NCBI GenBank assembly: GCA_029891345.1
Contig: CM056993.1
Span: 228,420,765 to 228,484,764, forward strand
Reading direction: 5' to 3'
Source: Dryococelus australis
Lineage: Eukaryota > Arthropoda > Insecta > Phasmatodea > Phasmatidae
DNA: 64,000 bases
The notes below the pieces were generated by a model. The model saw only the letters and a program-made list of their open reading frames with translations. It made no database searches and was not told the origin of the DNA. Position numbers and translations under genes: made by a program. This document shows, in pieces, positions 23,086 to 34,982 of this stretch; within the stretch, counting starts at the first letter, position 1, and each line of letters starts with the position of its first letter.

Positions 23086-24950
23086 ACGTCAAAGTAATTG
23101 CATTTGATTAGCTACATATTTTGAAAATGGCGGCCGTACAAATGTTTTAAGTTTATTTAGTACATCTGCCATATCATTTAACCGATTTCGACCAAATTTT
23201 GTATACTGAAAGTATGAATTACAAGCATGATATATACTAACAAATAACAACGTATGTCTGCAATTTTGGAAGATAGCAATATACGAACAAATAAAGTTAT
23301 TATGTCACTACTCGGTAAATAATTAACCTATTCCTACCAAATTTGCCAAACAAGCAGTACTGATGCAAATGTTGTTAAGCGATATGTTTTATCATGTCAG
23401 ACACTTATTTTCAAAATGGCGTCCATATAGCTATTTTAGCACAGAATGCTACATCGTTAAAACTACGTAATAAATTCCAACATAACTTTGTATGCTGGCA
23501 GTAGACATTGCAACAATCAACTGTTTCTAAATGGAGCATATTTTGTCTGCCATTTTGTAAGATAGCGCCATGCTAATAAAATAAAATAAATTATGTCATA
23601 TCTCACGTATGAATTTCACCAATTCCTATCAAATTTGGTAAACCCATAGTATGAGGCAGATTATCTCAAGTACTGTGTTTTAAACCTTTCAGATACTTAT
23701 TTTTTAAATGACGGCCACATAGCCATTTTTACCTTAAAATGCTATATCGTCGAAACCTTGTAATACATTTCAGGTATACTTTGTATGCTGGCAGTAGTTA
23801 TTACAACTGTCAAATGTATGTACGTAGATCATATTTTGTCTCCATATGTAAGATGGCACCATGCGAGTAAGTAATGTTTCTCTGTCATATCTCGGAAAAC
23901 AATTAACAGATTCCTTTCAAAATTTGCAAACCAATAGTACTGCCGCAGGTGGTGTAAATTGGTATATTTTATGTATGGTAGGCACTTGTTTGCAAAAGGG
24001 TGGAAAGGATGGCTATATAAATATTTCAGCACAGTATATTATACTAATGAAAAAAAATTACAACTTTACTTTGTATGATGACAGTGGCTATTACACCCAT
24101 CAAATTTTTCTATGCAGAGCCTCATTTCTTTGCCATTTTTTAAGATAGTAGATAGCCCTACCAAAAGAATGATTTCATCTCGTGTTTTAGGAAAGAAGCA
24201 GCCCATTAATACAAAATTTGGCGAAGGTGTTGTACTGTTGTAGACCATAATAATAAATATATGAATTTTTAAGTGGGACACACTTAGTTTTAGAACGGCA
24301 GCTATACAGTCATTTTAGTTTTGTGGACGATATATACGAAACTATGTTATCTATTATAACTTAAGGTTTTATAATGACAGAATACAATAATCTAAATTGC
24401 TACTACATTGCTTTATCGTCCTCCATTTATGCAGATCACCCCATGTATATTGTGAAGGTTTTATACCATATCGTAAGGACCAATCATCTGATTCCAACAA
24501 AATGTTACACTGGAACATTAACAATAATTTGTACTGAACTGTGCACACCATAAATACTACAGAAGGCAACGTAAACCTTCACAATTTAAATGGGCCAGAC
24601 AATGATGTTCAAAATGGCAGCTTCATAAATAATTAAGGTAATTTTGACATATATATTTTAAAAATTTACCAAAATATATATGTAGAAAACATACAATAGA
24701 AGCATTGTATATAGAGTCTCATTTTCTGGCAATTTTGTACGATAGCATCAAATAAGATGATAAAGTTTTCTATGTTATATCCCCGAAACCAAAAACCCGA
24801 TTTATATCAAATTACCAAATTCTTCGCATAAGTAGCTCTAGGATAAGCCATTTAAACTAACAGGATTTATGTGGCTCAGTCACTTATTTTCAAAATAAAG
24901 GCCCTATAAATATTTTCGGTTAGTAAATCATATCATTCGAAACATTAGAT
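23085..24950 (+). repeat. Diverged tandem satellite, unit about 290 bp, seven units
   Basis: Landmarks AAAATGGCGGCC or variants recur at about 23125, 23413, 23705, 23994, 24294, 24611 and 24891 (spacing 280-317). Each unit also carries CAAATTTGGTAAA-like and TTTTGTCTGCCATTTTGTAAGATAG-like blocks (the latter split here by variation). Units are roughly 65-75% alike by eye. The same family lies inverted at 50500-51560. No coding capacity. Confidence 0.85.
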
Positions 24951-24984
24951 TGAACACATCCGAAGTAAATGCACCGAATCCGAT

Positions 24985-25055
24985 CTCTGTAATGCAGAGA
25001 ACTGCATGCTAGATTGTAGTATGAGGTTATCTGGGTTCAAGTCCCTAGTTAGGCA
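24985..25055 (+). repeat. tRNA-like/SINE head fragment
   Basis: Contains GGGTTCAAGTCCCTA, an excellent pol III B box (GGTTCAANTCC), about 45 bases after a weak A-box-like stretch. It does not fold convincingly as a functional tRNA, so it is most likely a decayed SINE or tRNA pseudogene. Confidence 0.35.
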
Positions 25056-26811
25056 TTTGTGTATTTGGCATCGTCTCACTACTGTTGCATAAGTTTCTGG
25101 CTTCATTTGTAAAGTAGGCCTTAATTGCTTTCAAAGAGAATCAAGTCTTTCCTACCAACTCAGCTTTTAAAAATTTATTTAAATATTTATCGCACTAATA
25201 TTAAGGAAAATAGGCTGATTAATTACATCAATAACTTCTTGTTTTGATTTTTTATTGTTGGATTGCGTGAGTAAACTAAAAATGTACTAACCTTAATGAC
25301 GCACACATTAAACTGAAAAATTCACAATCGCCAAGTCTTGGCACTATCCATCAATGTGAATTTTCGTTAGGTTCCATTAAAAAAATAATGTTCCTACCTA
25401 AGTTATTCATTTATAAAAAACAAATTAAAAATTTTTTCAATCGTTAGTCAAATCTTTTCCGACTGTTAGTTTCCTGGACGTCCGAGGTTGACGATGATGA
25501 CTATTTCAAATAAGAAAACATTTATTTTGCAAATTTGAATATAAAATTACATATTTTCAGCAGTAAAATTAGTTTCAATGAAAGATAAAACCTATATATA
25601 TATATAGTTTTGGTTTGCTCTACATTTTCATAGAAGTGGATTTCCCCCCCCCCCCCCCCCCAGATTATCTAATTTTTTTGTGTAAAATCACTCTGAAATT
25701 TTAGGTGTTATAATATAACTACCTTGGTGGAGACACTCTGCCGCCTACATGATTGTTAAAAGAATTGTTTACTCAACGAGGCAGAAGCTAGTGAATCACC
25801 CGACAGCTAAGTCTGGGATGTGTACAGTACAATAGAATCTCATTACATGTCATCAAACAAGCATGGATTTATTCCAATGTAGTCAACAGTACTACCAACA
25901 AACCGAGCACCGGCACACAATATCTGAAGCTGGTTAATGAATTCTATTAGTAAATGGAAAACTCTGCAGCAGGATTCAAGTAGTTCATAAATCAGGCTTC
26001 TATTTTCATTGATAATTTCTAATGCCCTGAAAATTTCACAGATTTATTTGGAGACAAGCTGGACTTATTATCTGCGATGCTGTCACGATTCGGCCAGTTA
26101 TTTATATGACACGCCGTAGAAGGCTCGTGCTCGTACAATAGATCCGATACAATAGAAGGGACCAACCACAGACAACCAATAGAAATGGCATTGACAACCA
26201 ACTAATCAGGAAACGACAGTCGCATGAAAAAACATACATACCACTGTGAAGCAAATCCCAAAAGTCTTTGAAACAGGAAATTTTTCAGGTTTTAAATACT
26301 TTAAGTATCTTATAAAAAATCAACCCACTTGCTACAAAATTATGTGTAATCTTCCTGCTTTAAAGTGGAAGTTCCCTTGACAGGTAAACCATAAACCCTA
26401 TACCCTATACACAGATCGTTATAGGGTAACGACATCACGATAACTTGGCATGATTTTCTTTTTCAATTCCCTCAAAATAACGATTTGTCCATAGTAAGCC
26501 AACTGCATAAAATTTTCACAGTTTTAAGACAGGTTTTCCTTCGCCGCTTTTGTTCATTACATTCGGAAATGGGTATATTACATCTGTCCAACAGCAGAAG
26601 CTTGTGAACTACCTAAAAAATTATGATGAGACACGTGTGCCATGGATGTGAGGTGGATTTTTAATAACCTGGTATATTGAATGTTTAATATACGGCTAAT
26701 ATCGATGATCAGCAGCGGGTAACGATTAACTTCAACTGCAGTACACTAGTGCCGGAATTCGGTACGTGCTGGTGATACAAAAGTATTATAACGGTTTTAA
26801 CAATATTAACG
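25056..26811. other. No gene seen
   Basis: AT-rich sequence with a run of 18 C at 25644-25661 and only short chance frames. Confidence 0.6.
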
Positions 26812-27003
26812 TTCATTTGTTAATACCATATTAACATACCACCGCGTGTGATTGGCTGGGTGCAAGACTAGTAAATTCATTTGTTAATACCATATTAACA
26901 TACAACCGCGTGTGATTGGCTGGGTGCAAGACGAGTCAATTCATTTGTTATTACCATATTAACATACAACCGCGTGTGATTGGCTGGGTGCAAGACGAGT
27001 CAA
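26812..27003. repeat. Three tandem copies of a 64-bp unit
   Basis: Units start at 26812, 26876 and 26940; a fourth is cut off after a few bases at 27004. Only three or four differences separate them. Each includes ACCATATTAACATAC and CGCGTGTGATTGGCTGGG. The low divergence marks a recent local expansion. Confidence 0.95.
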
Positions 27004-28265
27004 TTTATTTGAATAACCACTAATAATGTCGTTAACATTCTCATGCACTAGTTTTTCGTTCGCGAAATATAGTCCATTCACTGTTACTTCAAACTTTTCT
27101 GAAACCCTGCTAAAGTTCTACTTCCAGGATATTCCTCCGCCTCATGCAAACAAAGTTTATCCCAGCCTAGGAAATGGCACCAAAGGAACAGCGCATTACG
27201 TTCGTGTGCACTCAGTTTAATAATAATTTGCATAAGAACGACGTCTTACTGGGCATTACCAACACACTTATATTCTTCCTGTATTTATGCATATTGAATA
27301 TAAATGACATAATATTTTATAGACAGAATATAAAGAGAAGTCCTATTGAACATAAAATAAGATATTTTTATTGTTAACAAAAGTTAAAAAAAAAAAAAGT
27401 TTATTTTACATGACATATTTCGAAAACAACCATTCGCGTCATCCATGGAGTGATTTAAAAAAAAAAATGAAAAACCCGCGAACAGACTATAATCATTAAC
27501 TGATTATTACAATGAACGGTGGTCGGGCTGCAAGGCGCTTAACCGTGGCATCACGTGACCTGATTTGACCACGCTCCGGCCTCGGAACTCCACCCAGGCG
27601 CGCCGTATTTCCAGCTGCGAGCTCAGCACTGAGGTTGGGGTATCTCTATACAAGCCATGGAACTACATTTCCGTAACTTCTGCCAACATAACTGACAGCA
27701 CGCCGATAAACGTGTATCTGTTAAGATGCATACAGTTACATGTACTTTTTTTTTCAAAGGATGATTTGAAAATTGCTCAGTATCCATGAACCAGCTATAC
27801 TAATATGCGAGTGGCTATCAAATGTAAGATTGAAGTAAGGGGTGCTCTATGTGACAGGAATGACGTCGAAGGCGCGCCAGTGAGGCAATGCTCCTTACAT
27901 GGGAGGTGGAGCAGCGTGTCAGTGTGTCTAGGGGCGTAGTCCTGGAGAAACTAGAAGTGAGATGTGATACGAGAGTCTGGTGGCGTGGGCAGGAGTACAG
28001 ACAATGGTCCAGCGGCTAGCGAGTGTAGCTGCAAGGTCGCCTGCTGCCTGCCTTCTGTCTGAATTGTGCCACCCGCACCGCCTTACAGAACTTCCTGCGT
28101 TGGCGTCAGCTCCCCACTGCTCATTGTTGCCAACTTAGGGTCGGCCTCACTAACCATCTTGAATTACTGATTTATCTTTTTTTTTTTTTGGGCGGCGAAG
28201 CCAGTAGCTCGCGTGGTGGTGTGGTGTACATGGGAAAAGGGGGGGGGGGAGGGGGGGTCAAATAT
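27004..28265. other. No gene seen
   Basis: Contains a locally GC-richer island (about 27530-27640 and 27860-28130) with no convincing frame, poly-A/T runs near 27390 and 28180, and G runs at 28238-28256. Confidence 0.5.
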
Positions 28266-28810
28266 CCCAGTAGCAATTTTTGGTTGGGCCAATATAAGCC
28301 CAAAATTTGCTTCATGTTTGGGTCAACGTTGGAAAAATTACTTGGTCCTGACATTAAAATGTTCACTCGAACGTTGTCGCCCAACGTTGTGTTTTCAGTT
28401 GGACACCAACCGAAATTGAGCATGTTTCCAACGAAATATTAAAATTGTATTTTATACATTGCTCGAACATTATGATTGCAGTTGGATGTCAAGCAAAATA
28501 AATCGTATTTGCAACCAAAAACCAACATTTTATTTCTAACCACTTTCCACAACATGATATAAATTGGGAATTATTTTGTTACATAAACGATACCAACTGT
28601 TATTCTCAATATGGCCTCCCAGTGCTAAAATTTGGTTGAGCCGACATTTTCCCAATGTTTGTATCTACCGTTGTGCCAATGTTGGCTAATTACGTTGACC
28701 CAATGCCGAAATGTCTCTTGGATTTTTATTGGCCCAACATGAATTTTATGTTGGTTGCCAACTTAAATACAATGTTGGCCCAACACAATTTTATGGTTGT
28801 GTGAAAACTG
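28266..28810. repeat. Palindrome-rich repeat with TTGGGCCAA / CCAACGTTGG words
   Basis: The words TTGGGCCAA, CCAACGTTG, TTGGCCCAAC and their complements recur more than ten times. Two direct copies of the start block (CCCAGTRGCWAWWTTTGGTTG) begin at 28267 and 28619. It looks like a non-autonomous, self-complementary element. Confidence 0.6.
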
Positions 28811-29469
28811 TTAAGAGAAGCGTATTTTCTATTTCAGAATAGCATTCACGGAGTAATTTACCCACAGTTGGAAATGGTTTGCTGTGATGTGTTATTACAT
28901 ACATAATGCAAACGAAGAAACTACGTTCTGCCAACGTTGGCTACTATTGTTTTAAAAACGTTTTACCCACTAACAAAAAATGTAAAAAATGTGCTAACCC
29001 TATTATTTTTCATCACATCCCACTTTATATTACGACCTTAGAACTCCATTAATATATATCGGATTCGAAATCGCGCCTTTTGGATTATCACCTCGATGAG
29101 TTATCCACTAAACTTCTCTTACTTCCTAAATTACTTAGTCACGTATTGTCACTTAGGCAGTTCAACGAAGATATTAAAGTCTTGTTTAAAAAAAAAAGAT
29201 ATTAGGAACATATTGTGTAAGGAAACTATGAAACATATTTTCTCGAAAAAAAATAATGTTGACATCCTGTCAAGTTAAAAGGCCGGAGTTTTTTTGGTGT
29301 CTTGTATTGGGAAAAAAAAAAAATTCAATGCTGGATGTCCCATATTAATGCTTACATACTTTGAACGGAATAACAAATAAACTATTAATCCCAATCTGAT
29401 TAGACAGCTTATATTTATCACTCTAAGGACAACGTAAGGTGCGTAAGAGTGTTAATAAGAGTTAAAAAT
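28811..29469. other. No gene seen
   Basis: AT-rich sequence with poly-A runs; no recognisable elements. Confidence 0.6.
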
Positions 29470-29970
29470 GTCGAAAACATCCGTTGTCAGTAGCAAGTAT
29501 CGTCTGCAAAGTTGTAGAATAGAACGATAAACATTAGCTCTGGTTTACATGGGAGTAGATTCACAGGCGATCACAATAGAGTATCTCATGGCATACAGTA
29601 TGACCCTACACAGTATCCTTCAGAATTACCCACAGATAAAAATGTAACTACATTAAATCTGGAGATATGGGTGGATACTTCGTCATCGGTCTATCAGCTT
29701 CCCAACAAATGTTTCATCATGTTTCCGTTCTGCTGGAAAAAGCAATAATCATCTGGGTAGAGTAGGTGAACATCTGACACAGTGTTTTCCTGTAACATGG
29801 TATGGTAACTTTCACCAGAATAGCCTCCAGCAGACAAACCGCAGGAAGATTAACTGCTTACTCGCCCACAAGACCAGTATTTTCAATGGCCCAGTGCACA
29901 CAGTTTTGGCTGTCGACAAGTACATCCAATTTAAAATTCGCTTCGTCATATAAAACAACCACGTTAATAA
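29470..29970 (-). pseudogene. Decayed DDE transposase (mariner-like family) fragment
   Basis: Minus-strand pieces: NCVHWAIENTGLV (about 29912-29872) resembles the N-R-x-W-xxENP stretch after the first Asp in insect DDE transposases. FFQQNG (about 29740) sits at the second catalytic position, with Asn in place of Asp. ISPDLM followed by a HLWxILKD-like stretch (about 29670-29600) fits the third acidic region. Several frameshifts; TIRs not found. Confidence 0.5.
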
Positions 29971-30874
29971 AATGTTTGTTGTCGTTGTACACTTCTCGTC
30001 ACAAAAAATTAGGGATCTCGTGTAGCTGAAAATATTTCTAAGTACCACTACGGGTATATTGGGCAGGCTGCCCCCTCCCAAGTAACAGGCGCGTGCCGCG
30101 GAATTGGCGTGGCTAACTGCTGCAGGGAACATGACTATGGAGGAGAAAACATACAAAACACGAATAATATTTCTTTCAGCTCAGTTCAGTCCGAATATAT
30201 ACCAACACATTATATGTATTGCTGTTAAAGTAAATTAGTGGTGAAAACCTTCGAAATTATGAAATAGCCTGTATCAGATCTGAGAAATCAATAGTAAATG
30301 ATAAATTTGAACAGACCACACTGAACCACTGGAAAAAACTACTTCCAAATCATGCATAATTTTAAATTTGAAACGACGTATTACGTTATAAATCCCCTTG
30401 TCAACACACACACGAGATCTTTGAAAACATAAAGTGACAATCACTAAAAACATTAAATTATACATTATGTAAAATAATGTTTTCATTTGTAAGACAATTA
30501 GAGACCATGGAATGTGCCAGAATCAACGGTCTGAAGTCTAGACTCCACAGTCCAATGAATATTCGATCAACTACAGATATTCACTGCATGCTTCTCCTGT
30601 AAGTGGCCAATACTACTCCAAAACACACAGCACGTTATCCCAAAAGTCTTTTATTGCAAGTTTCGTATTTGCTTCACACATTCCTGAGTGAGCCTCGTTA
30701 ACTGTAATCCAATGAAAAGATGAATTACGTCTATAAGTGTGTAAAGTTTAGCTTGTCCTCAAAATAATCCGCGCAGTTTTCCTGTTCCATGTGATGATAA
30801 TGCGGAAAAGTAAATCAATTTTGTTCTGTTCATAAAGTAAAAGCCTATTTAATTGCACCGTGATCATTGCGACG
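29971..30874. other. No gene seen
   Basis: Left flank of element B. Only chance frames; no repeat recognised. Confidence 0.6.
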
Positions 30875-31192
30875 ACGATTCGAGCACAGCCCCCAGTTAT
30901 CGGAAAAACAACGGTAAATTAAATGCTCGAGCCATCAGAAAACCATCAGAAAAAAATTACTCTTAATTTTCTGATCCAAAACATCAAATGAGGATTCGGG
31001 CACAACAGCAAAAAATGGTTCAAAAAGATGTGTTTGGGAGAAGTTGCATAAAAGTGGCTCAAAAAGTTGCGTTTGGTCAGATCGTAGTCTTTAGAAAAAA
31101 AATTTGCATTAAACTTTGCGTTTGTGCGCAGTTGCAAGAAAAGTGGCTTAAAAAATTTTAAAATGTAAAAAAATTAAATATTTTATATTATA
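30875..31192. repeat. Left TIR of element B
   Basis: Begins ACGATTCGAGCAC. The reverse complement of 43842-44171 matches along the whole length with scattered substitutions and two indel blocks. It contains several internal echoes of GTTGCxxAAAAGTGGCTCAAAAA. It ends directly in front of the zinc-finger ORF start at 31194, so it presumably carries that gene's promoter. Confidence 0.93.
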
Positions 31193-31193
31193 A

Positions 31194-31604
31194 ATGAACA
31201 CAAATAAAAATCAACTGATGTCTAATATGATGACAACCATGACAATGAAAAAGGCTAACGCAACTGGTAATGTTTGGAAAGAATATCAATTTAAGAAATA
31301 TGTTTTTGTGAAAAGAAAGAAGAAGAAATCTCAAGAGAAGTATGTCAAGTGTGATATTTGTAATCACATTTACAAACCATCTCTCATAAGAAGTCATCTT
31401 AGAAATATATTGCACAAAGGTCTTGCACCAATACATAATAAAGCACATGAACCAACAAATGCATGGGAAATTTTTAATATACCACAACATTTCACATCAA
31501 AACAGAAGTTCCTACAAGAGAAACAAGTGAAATGTGAAGCGTGTAGTAACTATTACAAATTATCTCTCATGAGAAGTCACTTGAGAAGTAAAATTCATAA
31601 GTAG
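31194..31604 (+). CDS. Zinc-finger ORF of element B (two C2H2-like modules)
   Basis: An intact 136-residue frame. It carries two repeated modules: KCDICNHIYKPSLIRSHLRN (residues about 50-70) and KCEACSNYYKLSLMRSHLRS (about 112-132), each C-x2-C-x12-H-x4-5-H, typical of C2H2 fingers. The N-terminus is basic with a lysine-rich patch (KRKKKKS). It starts right at the inner edge of the left TIR and precedes PolB on the same strand. A nucleic-acid-binding role is inferred; the exact role is unknown. Its first about 45 bases recur at 43494 near the other end of the element. Confidence 0.8.
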   Translation: MNTNKNQLMSNMMTTMTMKKANATGNVWKEYQFKKYVFVKRKKKKSQEKYVKCDICNHIYKPSLIRSHLRNILHKGLAPIHNKAHEPTNAWEIFNIPQHFTSKQKFLQEKQVKCEACSNYYKLSLMRSHLRSKIHK

Positions 31605-31676
31605 ACACTCAGATTCAGTGTATAAGAAATCGAAACAGCATTTCAAAGTAGGATCAAGTCTTATGCTGTAAGGAAT

Positions 31677-34600
31677 GTGAATGCATACAAAGACCCAAAT
31701 AATTTCCTAAATGATGTAAAAGGAACTGTCACAGGACTAATTAATAAACATTTAAAATCATTCAAAGTGAACATGAAACTCTTCACTGAGTACAAAAGGG
31801 GGATTGGTGGGAATATTGAATATGTAGAAAGCTCCTTTAAAACAAAGAACGAAATTATCCTGAAATCGACTAATCTCGAAGTATATTATGCCAACAGCAT
31901 GTCGAACATCATAGCTAAGATGGGGGCTTTCGAACCAAAGGGATCTCAGTGGGTACTCAACAGAATATTTAAACTAAAAGTGCGAATGAATAAATATGTA
32001 CCATTCAAGGGCAGTTCTTATGTTGATCTCCCAGAAAAAATCAAGGCTAAGCAGGCAGTAATTAATTTTAAGAACAATGATCAAAAATGTTTTTTTGTGT
32101 GCTGTTCTATCTGCATTGCATCAAGTAAAAAGAAACCCCCCAAAACTGTATAAATGCATAGCTTACGAACATGAGTTTGACGATGCATTTAAGGGTTTGG
32201 AATTTTCAATGCAATTGGATAGCATACCAACCTTTGACAAATAAGTGGAAGAAAAAGATGAAAGAAAAATATGGTGATAATAAATATATAATCTGCCCAT
32301 TAAAAACAACAAAATAGAAGATGGATAAGCACATTAACCTACTCTATATCAAAGACGAAAAGAACGACCACTACTGCTGGATAAAAAGTCTTACGAGACT
32401 TATCGCATCACGAGTAACGAATAATGGTCACAGAATATATATATGTGATAGATGTTTCCAACATTTCTACTCTGTAAGTAAGCAAAAAGATGACGAAAAA
32501 GACTGCCGAGATCACGATGGCGTTAGAGTTGAACTACCACCTAAAGGAAAAAATGACATATTAAGAGTTAAAACAAAAAACATTCTTTGAGAGTTCTATT
32601 TGTGATACATGCTGATTTTGAATGTTTGTTAACTAAAATAGAAATTTGCCAACCAAACCCCGACGAATCCTACACGAAACCATACCAAAAACACGAGCTT
32701 TTTATCTTCTGTTACTATGTAAAATACGAACATGGAAACTATAAACCACCAGCAACTTATCAAGGATCAGATGCATCTAGTGTGTTCGTTAAAATGCTAA
32801 TGGAAGAAGAAAAGTCTATTGGTAATATATACACAAATGCAAAACCAATACTTCCACTAACTCAGAAAGAACACATTGTTTATGATACCGCTACCCATTG
32901 TCATATATGTGAAAAGTCTTTGAATGGTGATTCTGTAAGAGATCATGATCATCCTATGGGAAAATTTAAAGGAGCTGTACACAGAGATTGTAATTTATCA
33001 TATATAAATCCATGTTTTGTCCCAGTGTTTATACACAATCTATCTGGTTATGACACACATTTATTTATATGAGATCTTGGCATCGATGAAAATAAAATGT
33101 ATCCAATTCCCAACAACGAAGATAAATATATTTCTTTTACGAAACATATATGTAAAAGTGTAAATCTTAAATTTATTGACTCATTTAAATTTATGACTAG
33201 TATTATCGATAAACTCTCTAGCAACCTTTCTAGAAGCGAATTCCGAGAAACGTGTAAGCATTTTTCCAATGAACTTCTTGACTTTGTTAAAAGAAAAGTT
33301 GGTTATCCATATGACTACATGGATAGCAGTGAAAAATTTTGTGAATCATCACTTCATTCAAAGATGCATTTTACAACAAACTCAATAAATGTGACATTAC
33401 AGACAAAGATTGCTAATTTGCGTGAAAGATGTGGGAAAAATTCAATTTAAAATCTCTAAGAGAGTACACAGAACTCTATAACAAATCTGATGTATTGGTA
33501 TTGTCTGATATAATGGAATATTTTAGAGATGCTTGTCTCAAAACGTATAAGCTAGATCCAGAATGGTATTTCACGGCCCCAGGGTTGGCGTGGGATGCTA
33601 TACTCAAACATACTAAAATAGAACACTAATTATTAACAGATTACGATATGATTTTGATGATAGAAACAGGTGTTCATGGTGGAATTGCACAATGTTCTAA
33701 GCGATATGCTAAAGCAAATAATAAATATATGAATGCTTATGATAGTACAAAGGAAATCTTTTATCTTACGTATCTGGATGCCAATAATTTATATGGATGG
33801 GCTATAAGCCAGTATTTACCCTATAATGTGTTTAAGTGGGAAAATACAAATATAGATATAACAAAAATACGAGATGATTCTAGAAAAGGTTATATATTCG
33901 AAGTTGATTTGTAATACCCACATGAACTACACAATATGCACAAAGATCTACCATTGGCATCAGGGAATGAAATTTCAGAAGGTTCGAAAAATCCCATTCT
34001 AGTGACTACTCTGTATGGTAAAGAAGAATATTTATTACACTACGTAAACCTTAAGCAATATCTATCTCTCGGAATGAAGTTGAAAAAGATCCATACAGTT
34101 CTGGAGTTTGATCAATCAGAATGGCTCAAGTCCTATATTGATCTAAATACAAATATGCGAAATAAGTCTACAAATGACTTTGAAAAACATTTCTACAAGC
34201 TAATGAACAATTCTGTTTTTGGAAAAACAATGAAAAATATTAGAAACAGAGTGAATATACAGTTGTGCACAAGTTCTAAGCAAATGGAGCAACTAGTGTC
34301 TAAACCAAACTTTAAAGATATAACTATATTTACTAACTCTTTTTTGCAGTTCATATGAATAAAACAAAACTGTGCTTTGACAAACCCATTTATATTGGAA
34401 TGAGCTTATTTGATCTATCGAAAGTCTTAATGTACGATTTTAACTATAATATAATGAAATCAAAGTATAGAAAAAATATTGAACTGTGGAACCAAGATAT
34501 TGATTCATACATCTATTATATAAAAACCATCAGACTTCTACAGTGACATGAAAGAAATGGTCGATCATTTTGATACTTCTGATTATAAAGAAGATAGCCC

Positions 34601-34978
34601 ATATGGTATACCGTTAGTTAACAAAAAGATTATTGGCAAAAGGAAAAATGAATGTAATGGAAAAACAATGGAATAATTTATTCGATTGAAATCGAAAATG
34701 TATGCAATAAATTTGGAGGGTGGTGTAAAGAAAAGAGCAAAGGGTGTGAAAAACATTGTATTCAGAAATAAGATTAGTTTGTGGTGACTACAAAAAGTGT
34801 TTGTTTGGTAAAAAAAAGTGTTGTACAAAAGTATGAATCTTATTAAAAGTAAGAAACATGAATTCTATACGATTGAGTTGAGAAAAAAACATTAATTCCC
34901 GAAGATGATGAAAGATTTATTCTTAAATATGCTATTAATACACTACCATGGGGGCACTACAAAATTGAAAAAGAGTAA
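31677..34978 (+). pseudogene. polB: Protein-primed family B DNA polymerase of element B, broken
   Basis: The polymerase would copy the linear element by protein priming. N-terminal Polinton-type region: 31677-32153 (GSQWVLNRIF, FKGSSYVDLPEKIKAKQAV in part). Exo I: HADFECLL near 32607. Zinc/HNH-like CHIC...RDHDH: about 32896-32955. Exo II: HNLSGYDTHLF about 33037-33069. Exo III-like: YNKSDVLVLSD about 33477. Motif A: DANNLYGWA about 33778. Motif B: MNNSVFGKT about 34203. Motif C: DIDSYIY about 34498, with Ile where relatives have Thr. C-terminus: WGHY near 34955, stop 34976-34978. Breaks: stops at 33070, 33627 and 33912, and frameshifts near 32155, 33435, 34350, 34530 and 34885. About 1,090 codons long, normal for the family. 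Confidence 0.93.
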
Positions 34979-34982
34979 TACT

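Noticed and set aside
23085..27003. CRISPR-like array
   Set aside because: Repeat units are long, contiguous or diverged, with no spacers and a eukaryotic context.
34905..34982. Upstream ATG as start of the MMP
   Set aside because: These codons overlap the PolB C-terminus in another frame and precede, rather than form, the signal peptide; the ATG at 34983 fits better.
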